This document shows positions 41,877 to 50,964 of a stretch of 64,000 nucleotides of DNA, one piece after another. Within the stretch, counting starts at the first letter, position 1, and every line of letters begins with the position of its first letter. The notes under the pieces are model-generated. The model was not told the origin of the DNA, made no database searches, and saw only the letters and a list, made by a program, of their open reading frames with translations. The DNA is from Glandiceps talaboti (taxonomy: Eukaryota > Hemichordata > Enteropneusta > Spengelidae): NCBI RefSeq assembly GCF_964340395.1, contig NC_135560.1, positions 17,905,098 to 17,969,097 on the forward strand, in the 5' to 3' direction. The translations under genes and the position numbers were made by a program.

Positions 41877-44641
41877 GACACAGACACATTTATACATGAA
41901 TAGACAGTGCACAAAACATTGATGTGAGTGAAGAAATCAAAGTGTCAGGTGATGATGTGAGTGAACAAAAAAAACCAATAAACCCATATTGGGTGGGTTT
42001 AAAATGTGCTTCTTGGAAGGCATGGTGGTTGTCAATTTGCAAAAGGCAACTTTGATGTGCAATATGACAGTTATTGCAATATTGGATGATGGTGTGATAT
42101 CACAAAAAAATTGTCAACCCATACTGGGCATGTTGAGATTGTGCTTCTTGGAAGGCAGGGTAGCTGTCAAGTTTGCAAAAAAGGCAATTTTCTCAGGAGT
42201 GCAATACAACATTTATTGCAATGCCGTGCTGTAAACACAAACTTTCATGGCTGTGTCAAACCCACAAATTATGCAAATGTCATTCATGCATGTCACTTCT
42301 AATCTTAACCTACATCAAATATCAAGATGGTAGACAAGTATGATTCTAGAAGAAATTAACACAAAATGAGTTTACAAGACTTAGGATAATATATGTCGTG
42401 TATTCACTTTTTTGGTCGACGGTCCCAACCTGTACAGAATTCAAACAGGCCTTGAATCTGACTTGTCCAAGGACTTGAACCAAATTGAAACTTTGATATG
42501 TTTTGTTAAAGCCAATTCAGAATTATATGACACGTTCATTTTCAAGAATCTTAACTAATCACATTATACCATCTCTGATATTGATGCAGATATATCATTT
42601 TTTAACTGTGTCCTGTTTTCATAATAGTGCAAATGCTTATGAGTATCAAGCGCATCCCATAGCTTATTCTGCCCCCTTGCCAAGTGATATTTTGCCCAGT
42701 AATAATTTTTGTTTTTGTTGTGCCTGGCTTGTAAATGGTATTAAAATTACTTTACGTTTCACCTTATCCTATTTTTGCCAATCTGTACAACTAACCTGTC
42801 ATGTCACTTTCTATGTATTCTGCATTTGGAGAAAAATCATGAAATACATTTCATATTAAGAAAAAGATACATAATGTACATAAAAAAATACTTATTGGAT
42901 GTAAAAAATGATAAATTTCCGCATATATTTGAACAAACATTACCAATAAATTATAAAGTCAAAATCTTTACCTACACAACCCAAATAAATACTCAAATTC
43001 TAAGAGGCTATTTTTTTTCCTTCGATGTCTGTGATTTAAAGGGCATTGTCCTTCAGTCAGAAGTACTGTGAGTACTTTTCTTCACATCATTTGCATCTTA
43101 ACTACATCTTGCACATATAATTTTCTACAACACTGATCACAGACGTTACAAAGAAAACATTTTGGATGCACTAAGCACTTAATTATCGCAGAAGAAAAAT
43201 TAAAAAATGTTAATATAATTGTACAACTTTCCATATAACCCCCTCTGTTTCTTCAAAAAGTGCACTTTTGAACAGTCATGTTACTGAAAGAAAACCTGTG
43301 CACTGAATAAACTTGTGAATTTGTGATATATGTGTGCTAACTGATGATATATTGACAGTGTTTTTGCTAAGGGTTGAAGTTCCAGGTCACAGCAAGGGGT
43401 GGAGGATTTGATACAACTTGCGGAGATTACCATATTACAGAACATACAGTATTATTGTAATTTTGTTGGGATCCCACACAAAGTAAAAGTACCTTGGGAA
43501 CGCAGAAATATTTGACCAACTTACAACCCTGACCAAAACACTGTATAATTAGTTATGGATGGATGTTGTGTGTGAGTTGTAATGATAGATGGATGCACAT
43601 ATTCTAGTCTCACAGACACAAAGCAAAGTTGTTTATTGGGTGACTTAAAATCAAAATCACCTTTCCTGGACTTCCATACTCAGAAAAAAAATATATCAGT
43701 CAACATAATGATAAACTTAGTTAACCTTACAGTTACACAAATTTCAATAAGGTTTATTCTGTATACAAGCAGACTTGTATTTATGAAATGATTTAATATC
43801 AGTCCAAAAAGTTGTTACGGCATATCAAAATATATCTCCTTTGTAAGTTTTTGAGGTACTTGAGAAAATTACAACAATCTGAAATTTTTGTTTGCAGCAT
43901 GTGATAAATCCTACAAAAAAAATGAATTCACTACTTACTTTCTTCATGTGTAAATGGTGCAAACAAAGTAAGTGGTCCAAGGATGCTGTCATACCTCTCC
44001 TGAATATCTCTCTGAGAATAGAAAATAAATATTAAAATGACCTGTTATATGAGGAATATTTGGATTTTTTGGCTCAATGAAACACTTCCTGTAAATCTAA
44101 AACCTAATTAATTTCACCTACACTTCAACATACATAGAAATGTGTGATAGGATAACTATGTCAGCGCACCATGGAGTAAAATATATTGTGTTACTTACTG
44201 CGATATTGAGTAAACAAATATATAGCAGAACCCTGTAACATACTGGTACCAAGAATATTTATAAAAGTGCTTGCCGTGTTCTCTGTCATTGTATTTTCAC
44301 AAGTGTAGTGAGTAAAAATGCAGCAACAAACGCCACATGCAGGATTGCAAATACTCCAAGTAACTACACTGGAATACTGCGTCATGGGGTTGTTATCATT
44401 GCATGTTTTTATCCAAAAGAGGCCATGGTATGGCACTGCAGTGCAAATACCAATACTGATGCATGCATCAATGCAAGTAATGACTGATACATGTATGAAA
44501 TGATACACAATGACATCTAATACTTACTGCACCATAGGGTAAATTTGATATGGGATACATCTCATTGTTTTTGTTGAGTTTGGGATCAGGAAGAACCTGG
44601 ATACCCTTCAGCTCATTAATGCTTCTTCTTATTGTAGCCAT
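28102..44641 (-). CDS. CCDC87: Coiled-coil domain-containing protein 87 homologue, 23 exons
   Basis: Exons on the minus strand: 44641-44528, 44011-43939, 40102-40053, 39627-39514, 39043-38972, 38643-38547, 38183-38102, 37812-37674, 37081-36840, 36411-36228, 35869-35711, 34967-34867, 34418-34253, 33878-33762, 33297-33137, 32935-32593, 32144-32032, 31747-31632, 31113-30821, 30382-30230, 29760-29646, 28999-28857, 28257-28102. All have GT-AG borders and join in phase to 1100 residues (human CCDC87 about 850). Matches to the family as I know it include SWLNWWKSTVNSDDYMKYL followed by ENDYLGVVFHF (about residues 717-748), RLEKIWSSLQMPDRLKLDMA then IKYSS (913-945), CIEAWEKATGV, ISKLEAFERMASDPDRFFQK and, near the C terminus, EMLYWLQQERR. 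Mouse CCDC87 is implicated in acrosome formation and fertilisation; the molecular role is unknown. Two stretches look lineage-specific: a Gly/Tyr/Ser-rich run in exon 16 and an Arg/Ser-rich exon 19. A minus-strand acceptor at 44665 shows at least one upstream 5' UTR exon. The gene is head-to-head with TRMO. Confidence 0.88.
33886..33907. repeat. (AAAT)n microsatellite
   Basis: Five to six AAAT units immediately upstream of the acceptor of CCDC87 exon 14. On the coding strand it forms the T-rich tract before the AG. Confidence 0.85.
36060..36171 (-). mobile_element. Probable tRNA-derived SINE remnant
   Basis: On the minus strand TGGCCAAGT (36159-36151) fits an RNA polymerase III A box (TRGCNNAGY). 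GGGTTCAAACCT (36117-36106) fits a B box (GGTTCRANNCC) 42 bp further on, the spacing of a tRNA head. Sequence after the B box (CTGCTTGGTGCCAGCTGGGAG) continues to an A/T-rich end. The first bases do not form a clean acceptor stem, so it is a pseudo-tRNA or SINE head rather than a functional tRNA gene. It lies in CCDC87 intron 10, in the same orientation as the gene. No target-site duplication was recognised. Confidence 0.6.
36607..36773. repeat. Direct duplication of about 43 bp in CCDC87 intron 9
   Basis: TTTGATCACTTGGTAATCAT followed by TTCAGCAAGAACA at 36607-36650 recurs as TTTGATCACTTGGCAATCAT and TTCAGCAAGAACA at 36729-36770, about 122 bp apart. The sequence between is AT-rich and not duplicated. 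Confidence 0.7.
37241..37311. repeat. (GT)n dinucleotide repeat
   Basis: About 35 GT units in CCDC87 intron 8, followed by GTGCATGC-type alternating purine-pyrimidine sequence. Confidence 0.97.
37601..37639. repeat. (GTCA)n microsatellite
   Basis: About ten TCAG units, 35 bp before the exon 8 border of CCDC87 and on its donor side. Confidence 0.95.
41518..41875. repeat. Compound (CA)n and (CATA)n/(CAGA)n array
   Basis: A CA run (to 41580), an AT-rich spacer, then about 235 bp of CATA units interrupted by CA and CAGA blocks (41639-41875). It lies in the long intron 2 of CCDC87. Long Tyr/Ile/His/Thr and Met/Tyr/Val/Cys frames over it are artefacts. Confidence 0.97.
41979..42228. repeat. Tandem duplication, two diverged copies of about 120-135 bp
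   Basis: Both copies contain, in order, ACCCATAYTGGG, TGTGCTTCTTGGAAGGCA, a GTCAA-TTTGCAAAA block, AAGGCAA, GTGCAATA and TTATTGCAAT. Copy 1 starts near 41980 and copy 2 near 42115. No long frame is preserved in both. It lies in CCDC87 intron 2. Confidence 0.8.
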
Positions 44642-46231
44642 GGTGATATGCTCAGTATGTCAACCTGTAATCAACAGACAAAATGATGTGAGATGATTAC
44701 ATTTTTTTTTACAAAGGGAAAAATTGAAATCTTTTGTTTAAGAAATGTGGTGTAGTTCTGTCTGCTTCTTGATATCACAAATGGATGGTAATACATTTGA
44801 CTTGGTTATAAGATCCCAGAATCTGTGAGAAAAATTCCCCCTCAGTGAAAGAAGAGGCTGGTGATACTAGACATAGTTCATTACTTACAAAAAAAAATTT
44901 AATCAAAAATGTTTAACATTATATGTATTCCATCTATAGTTATATGACAATGAAACATTGAAGATGCACACTGTGTCCTGCATGTGAAAATCATCTTCAA
45001 GATGGGTAACAATTTTACTTGAATCCTTAAAAACAATGTAATTATTAAACCTGACATTTTATTATGTAAATTTAGTAGACCAATGAACACTGCTATAGTA
45101 TAGAACAAAGCCGGCCTGCAAAATCTTATTATCTTATCATTTGAAAAAAACAAACACTTTCGCAATAGATTATTGTACAAGTGGTTAACATTAAATTCTC
45201 TTTATCTTTGAATGTGATCATCATAGTAATTAAAAAGTTATGAGCGAGTTATTTGCAAGTTCACACTTCAAAGAGTTCTTTATTTCCATGGAGGTATGAG
45301 GGGCTCCCCCCTTATACCCCCATATTTATAATCATATTAATTATTATTTCTCATTTCCTTTTCAAAATTTCAATATTACAAAGGGTCGATGTATATTACA
45401 GCTGTAAAAAGTGGCCAGTGATTTGGTGTCATGGTCTTAGACACCACTGTTTTATTGACATTGTATATGATTGCATAAACTATAACACACAGACACAGTA
45501 CTTCTGTGTTGCATCCTGTCAGTGTCATTACGTTTTACATTACAAATGAAGCCTCTTTCGTTTGACTAATGATCAATGATGTACAAATTTCTACGGATTC
45601 ATTGTAGTACCTGATTCACAAGGACCATTTGCTGTAATTTTCTGTCTATTCGATATAAAGTGATCCGTCGCATTTTGCATGCAAGGAGTCTAGAACTTAC
45701 AAATTAAGTATTCAAAGCCTCAACGTTTTTCTACCAGACCTGATGATGATCTGAGTGAGATCGATTTTGTTATGAAATTTAAAACTCCAAAATACCACCA
45801 GGATTCTTTCATAACATCGCCATTAACAGCTCGCAGGTTACAAGAATATATAAACTTACCTCACAATAAACGAGACAGTCCGTATTCCTTTCGCCCCATA
45901 AATATTTCGATGAAAATAAGACGTTCACTACATTTTAGGGCAGGTGCAGTCGATCAGGTAGGTTCGCCATTTTTTCTCTCTCTTTATATGCAAATTACAT
46001 GTTGCTAGCGCGACAAGTTGAGATAAACAATAGAAAAAATACTTCCGGGTCATAATAATTGCCACGTACTTAGCCATGTGATTCTTCCCATTCCATTTTC
46101 CTTAAATTTGACAAAAATAATCCATTAATTTTGTAAAAATACTACGTTATTTGGTTTGAAAATGTACATTATAAAAAGTTGTCAGTAGTTCGTCATATCT
46201 CGGAACTAATCGTATATAGTCGATATTCAAG
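44642..46231. promoter_or_regulatory. Shared upstream region of divergent CCDC87 and TRMO
   Basis: The two start codons are 1.6 kb apart and point away from each other. On the minus strand an AG acceptor at 44665 precedes the CCDC87 start exon, so a CCDC87 leader exon lies in this interval. Minus-strand donors of good consensus occur at 45700 (GTAAGT) and 45866 (GTAAGT). The TRMO leader must start just before 46232. An ATGCAAAT octamer is at about 45988. No TATA box was convincingly placed. Confidence 0.5.
45772..45957 (+). other. Orphan open frame ending in a strong splice donor
   Basis: An ATG at 45772 opens 62 sense codons (MKFKTPKYHQDSF, SPLTARRLQEYINLPHN, FRPINISMKIRRSLHFRAG). The last codon is directly followed by CAG|GTAGGT at 45957/45958. 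The composition (Arg, Tyr, Pro, Asn) looks protein-like and is not a repeat. I do not recognise it. It cannot be spliced in frame to TRMO exon 2, because that junction gives an immediate TGA. It overlaps the place where the CCDC87 leader exon is expected on the other strand, so it may be fortuitous. No conserved downstream exon was found. Confidence 0.3.
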
Positions 46232-46953
46232 ATGGCTGCGCCCAGTGAACATGTTCGAGATATTGGTGACGTCCAGAAAAATATTGGAATAGCCAGAAAA
46301 GAACTGAAAAATATAAGGCATGTGCATGTTTTCTGGGAAAATTGATCATAAAAGAAATAGGTTTCGAATCCAGTGAGTTAGATTGAGAATGGGCTAGAAA
46401 ACAAAAGTTACCCAACCACTACACACCACGTGCACAGGAATAGTGATGGGTACAAAAAACATATCTAGTATACCCCCATGAGTATCTGTTAATTTGCTTG
46501 TTTATTTTTTTTTTTATTTGTTCCTATACTTGTCGTTCATTTGCTTGCTCATTTGTCATTTATTTGAAAGTTTATTAATTTGTTTGTTTTGTTTTGTTTG
46601 CCTCACGGTTCCTGGGTCCCCTGTGTACACACTATTTACTATTTATCATGTTAAATTTAACGACCCCCCCCCCACCCTGCTGCAATAATTGTAGCTTTGT
46701 TTTTATTTGCAATACTTCTTTATTCTTTTTTATATTTTATTGTGTGTGACTGAACATTTTTCATTTTACTTTTTATTTCTCACAGGGTTTGCAAAGAAGG
46801 ACCGAGAGCGGCGTGACAAAACCGCTACAGTACTGCATCTAGACCACCCCCCCCCCCCAAAAAAAAAATAACTTTACCCGTCCCTGGATTCCCAGTACAT
46901 TGATGGCCATCCTCATAATAAGTTGTTGTAGAAATTAGCAATGTAATTTGTTG

Positions 46954-46985
<32 letters not shown>

Positions 46986-49900
46986 GGTGGTGGTGGTGGT
47001 GTGGTGGTGACAGTGGTGTGTGTTGAGGGTGGGTGATGGGGGTTATTAGAAAAATAAACCACAAATTAAAATCTTATTTTCCTTCAGGCAACAAATTGAA
47101 ACTTTAAAGAGAGTCTACAGAAAAGATGTCAATAAAATCAATAAATTCCTTGACTCTGCCACTACTCTGAGAGAGAGTACAGGTGATATCTCCTGCAAAG
47201 AAGTGTCTCCTTCAAAGAGAAAGAAGCTGACTAGTATTGACCATGACCATCAAGAATATACACCTATTGGCTATATTGAGTCATGTTTTAAGACTAAGAA
47301 TGGCACTCCACGTCAACCAACTGTGTGCACTTCATCTAAAGCTAAGCTACGAATACTTGAAACTATTTACAATAATCCAGCTCATGCTTTACAAGGACTT
47401 GAAAAGTTTTCACATGTGTGGTCAGTACTATGATATCATTATTCTTGTTTATAAATTTAATAAGATAGCAAGAGCACAATTTCTTGCTACATTTTGTCTA
47501 ATTGAAATAAACCATTTAAACGTACAGTCCTGCAAGTTCAACTAGATGCAGACACACGGGCACCAATGTTTGCATTTGTGTCTACATTTTATGTCTGCAT
47601 GGTGGCACGTTAGTTCATTTCATTTAGACAAAATGTCACAAGAAAATGTATTCATTCAATCTTACTACATGCAGTTTCTTATAGGTTAATTTCTGGCTTG
47701 TTGTAGCCAGTGGACAAACATGAAATGGACTGTGCTACACATGATATCATGTACTTGCTTACAATTTACAACCATTGTCAAGTTTTCCAGTCATTGTGGA
47801 GAAAGAACCCAGTTACTGTTACACCTACTGTGGCTTTAAATTCAGAGATGTCCAAAGGTTATCAGATCAAAACTTATTTCTTGAATTATAGTGCATAGCA
47901 GTCAATGATTTATTTTTTTAATAAAAATTATATAGTTTTTCATTTTTTCAACCTTTTTCTTCACAGGGTCATTTTCAACTTTCACAAAAATGGACCTCAC
48001 AATTACACAAAAGCTAAAGTGAAACCCCCTAGACTTGATGGGGCGAAAGTTGGATTATTTGCAACTCGTAGTCCCCATCGACCAAGTCCCATTGGACTTA
48101 CCCTGGCTTGTATTGATAAACTTGAAGGTATGATGATAACTCTCAATGTGGAAACAACATTTCACAGATTGTTATCATTTCATTGATCTGGTGATACAGC
48201 CTAATATTATTTCCTAAAATGTAGTTCCTGTAGCATTGATATCATGATCTGCCTATGAGGCAGGGCACAAATAGATTTCAACTATCAATCCATACAATAG
48301 CCTTTATGTGATTGGTACAGTGGTAGCTAGTGACAAATTATTGTCCAATAGAGTGATTTGTTATGTAGGTATATTTACAGATAGTTGTGTCAGTATGTAA
48401 AGTGTAAAGCTTTGACATCTCCAAAATGAATAAAAAGTTTCTGATTGGTCAATAAATGATGGCAATTTACAGGATGTTGGCAATTTATGGCCATGTAGTG
48501 GTATGCTAAATGCATGAAAAAAGCAGCCGAGTCAATTCACAAAATAAAGATGTCTGATAATTCAAGTGGGATACATGTTTGGATTTGTGTTTGAATAGTA
48601 CAGCTTTGATTACCATTATGTTTTCATTAACCATATGATGTAGCTGTCAAGCATATTACTAGTATAATGTATTTCGACATGATGGAAAGAGAGGATGCCT
48701 TCATTTTCTTTCATTTCTTTTTTTATTTTCAGGTGATACAGTGTATTTATCAGGTGTTGATATGATTGAAGGAACACCAGTACTTGATATTAAACCTTAT
48801 ATTCCATCATATGACAAACCCCACATACCAGTCGCCATGGTAACTGATAAACCCCACATACCAGTCGCTATGGTAACTGATAAACCCTACACACCAGTCG
48901 CTATGGTAACAGATACATCATGTATGAGACAGGATGAGGATTGTAGTGTTGACCCAGAGGTGAATGAAGAGTGTCGCGAGAGTTCATGTGATTCACAAGA
49001 ACGCTGTCAAAAATCATGGGACCCAGATAATATGCTGGATGTTACTGCTAACAGCCGTAAAAGCACAGATGGTTTCAGTTCACTGAATAAAGATGGAAAT
49101 AAACAATGTACTACTGAACCAGTGTGTGATGTGAAGTCTAGTACAGTGCAAGAGGAGGGTATTGTATCCTCAATCTCACAAGACCAACAGAACAATGCCA
49201 AAGCCCAAGTTGCTTCTTGGATACTGAAGCCACCATGCCAAACCTTAAGTGTCAGGTTTACACCACATGCAGAGGAAGAACTAATGAAATTTCATAGCAA
49301 AACAAAAAGACTTACAGATGGTAAGTTTTAACACCTAGCCATTTTTTCACACAGGATACAGGAGTTTGCTATAATAATTGGTGCCTAGTATCATAATGCA
49401 AAAGTCAGCTCAAGAACGACAAGTCTGAGAGATGGGCATGAGATAGGAATTGTTTGCAATGGAAAATGTGTCTGGTACTTTTTCTCGTTTCACCTGGACT
49501 AAGTAACTTCATACAAATACACTGTGTTTTGATGTCAAGCTGATGATAATGGTGATTTTTCACATTTTCACTTCTCTGTAAGCAGTTCAAAGCATTGTGT
49601 AATTCTTACTCTTGGCATAGCCTACTCTACTGTCTCATCCCACAGGTGTCAATTTATTTCACCAAATAGAACTTGGTTAAAACAATGATTTATGATCATT
49701 TTATTAAGTTGTACATCTCTTCAAGTTAATGTGACATTTTTTTCCTATATTCACCAATTTGGTGTAGTCTACAATTTGTATTTTGATTTGACAGCACTTT
49801 GTGTAATCTTTCACACAGATTCACATCCACAAGATTATACTTTAGGATTCCTGAATGACTGGCAAGAAGCAAAGAAGGCCATTGGTGATATTCTACAAGC

Positions 49901-50051
49901 TGATCCAAGATCTACTTATAGAAGAAAACACTGCCAGGATAATTTGTATTATTTCACTGTAGATCATGTACATGTAACATGTTGGTTTACCAATGATATG
50001 GCTGAAGTTATCAGAATACAACCAGTGTCAAAATCTGATTCTGTATCATAA
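46232..50051 (+). CDS. TRMO: tRNA (adenine-N6)-methyltransferase TrmO
   Basis: SAM-dependent methylation of t6A37 to m6t6A in tRNA-Thr type substrates; an unusual single-sheet beta-barrel methyltransferase of the TsaA/UPF0066 family. Five exons, 46232-46317, 47088-47420, 47967-48127, 48733-49320 and 49819-50051, join in phase to 466 residues (human about 441). The TsaA-like domain covers roughly residues 95-250: PIGYIESCFKTKNGTPRQP, GLEKFSHVWVIFNFHKNG, KVKPPRLDGAKVGLFATRSP followed by HRPSPIGLT, and the YLSGVDMIEGTPVLDIKPY segment. The C-terminal domain reads LSVRFTPHAEEEL, DPRSTYRRKHCQDNLYYFTV and HVTCWF. A long polar linker, including three 11-residue repeats, joins them. Intron 1 appears to use a GC donor (46318-46319), since no GT choice keeps the frame. 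The N-terminal 90 residues are predicted coiled-coil-like (KELKNIRQQIETLKRVYRKD) and not obviously shared with the human protein. Confidence 0.93.
46949..47009. repeat. (TTG)n(GTG)n trinucleotide repeat
   Basis: About seven TTG units pass into about twelve GTG units in TRMO intron 1, 80 bp before exon 2. The homopolymer tracts C11-A10 near 46850 lie just upstream. Confidence 0.95.
48813..48911 (+). repeat. TRMO: Coding minisatellite, three 33-bp units in TRMO exon 4
   Basis: Three tandem 33-bp units encode DKPHIPVAMVT, DKPHIPVAMVT and DKPYTPVAMVT. They immediately follow the conserved PYIPSYD end of the TsaA domain. The units differ by only a few bases, so the expansion is recent. Each contains GTCGCYATGGTAAC (48831-48844, 48864-48877, 48897-48910), which matches all 14 positions of the RFX X-box consensus GTHNYYATRRNAAC. 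The repeat unit length is divisible by three and keeps the frame. Confidence 0.92.
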
Positions 50052-50180
50052 TCACAAGATATGTAGTAGTAGGCATGGAGTCATATATGAGCTTTCGGAA
50101 AAATAGTGTCATGTACACATGAGAAAGGAAAGACCAATGAACATGGGGAATGGCTATAAAAAGGACTAGATTATGAAGTG

Positions 50181-50182
<2 letters not shown>

Positions 50183-50274
<92 letters not shown>
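50183..50274. repeat. (CA)n dinucleotide repeat
   Basis: About 45 CA units with one CATA interruption near 50235. It probably falls within the TRMO 3' UTR. Confidence 0.97.
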
Positions 50275-50275
<1 letters not shown>

Positions 50276-50315
50276 TAACAACATAAACCTTGAAAACATT
50301 TGAAAAACAAACACA

Positions 50316-50321
50316 TTTATT
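50316..50321 (-). terminator. Candidate polyadenylation signal of the FAM227 gene
   Basis: A minus-strand AATAAA about 645 bp beyond the FAM227 stop codon. Nearer alternatives were not seen. It is supported only by motif. Confidence 0.3.
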
Positions 50322-50524
50322 ACATCATCATACACTTCATATAGAAAAAGACAAACTAGTAACTCTTTATGGAATATTAGATTTATCATATTTCATATTT
50401 CAGCTATATTAGCATTACGATGGCTATTTTTAATTATAACTAAAGTATAAATATAAATATTTCACATAAACAGTCAATTAATAATATGAAATTTGTACAA
50501 TATATCTACAAACAACCAATTTGT

Positions 50525-50530
50525 AATAAA
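50525..50530 (+). terminator. Candidate polyadenylation signal of TRMO
   Basis: The first canonical AATAAA after the TRMO stop, 474 bp downstream. It is supported only by motif and position. Confidence 0.4.
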
Positions 50531-50964
50531 ACTTGTGGTCTTTTTAAAACATTTCAGTGTATAATGATTCTTTGATACTTACACTGTGTCTTCACATCTT
50601 TTATGGAAACGTGTCTTGTCTATGAGTGAGATTTTTTTCACTGTATCTTACTGTAAGATAACACCATTGGTGGTGTGTTGGCATTTACTGGTATTAAAGT
50701 AGAGAATCATGACCAATGACTTGATTACCTAGCGATCTGTCAGATTGCGTGACAAACTCACTTCTGTGCCATTTCCTTAACTCCTGGGAGCTATTTACAT
50801 ATATGACACTTTTAGCTGACATTTCAACTTTTAAGTACAAATATGTACATAATCTATTTTGTGGTCTTATGTTTTAACCCTTTGAAGCTATAATACTATG
50901 GTCCAAAGTCACAAATACAATATATTTTGGGCTATTCCATTGATTCAAAGGTAGATTTAGGGTG

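Larger units (their letters stand above)
50052..50964. other. Tail-to-tail interval between TRMO and FAM227
   Basis: This 913-bp region holds the 3' UTRs of two convergent genes. The only strong AATAAA for TRMO is at 50525-50530. A minus-strand AATAAA for the FAM227 gene is at 50321-50316. If both are used, the transcripts overlap by about 200 bp. A CA array fills 50183-50274. Confidence 0.55.

Noticed and set aside
41451-41914. Up to 153-codon Met/Tyr/Val/Cys frames
   Set aside because: Artefacts of the CATA/CAGA/CA array in CCDC87 intron 2.
42468-42530. Minus-strand GGTTCAAGTCC considered as a tRNA B box
   Set aside because: The only A-box-like sequence is weak and too close; no tRNA fold is apparent.
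46360-46395. GGTTTCGAATCC considered as a tRNA B box
   Set aside because: It has one extra base relative to GGTTCGAATCC, and no A box lies at the right spacing upstream.
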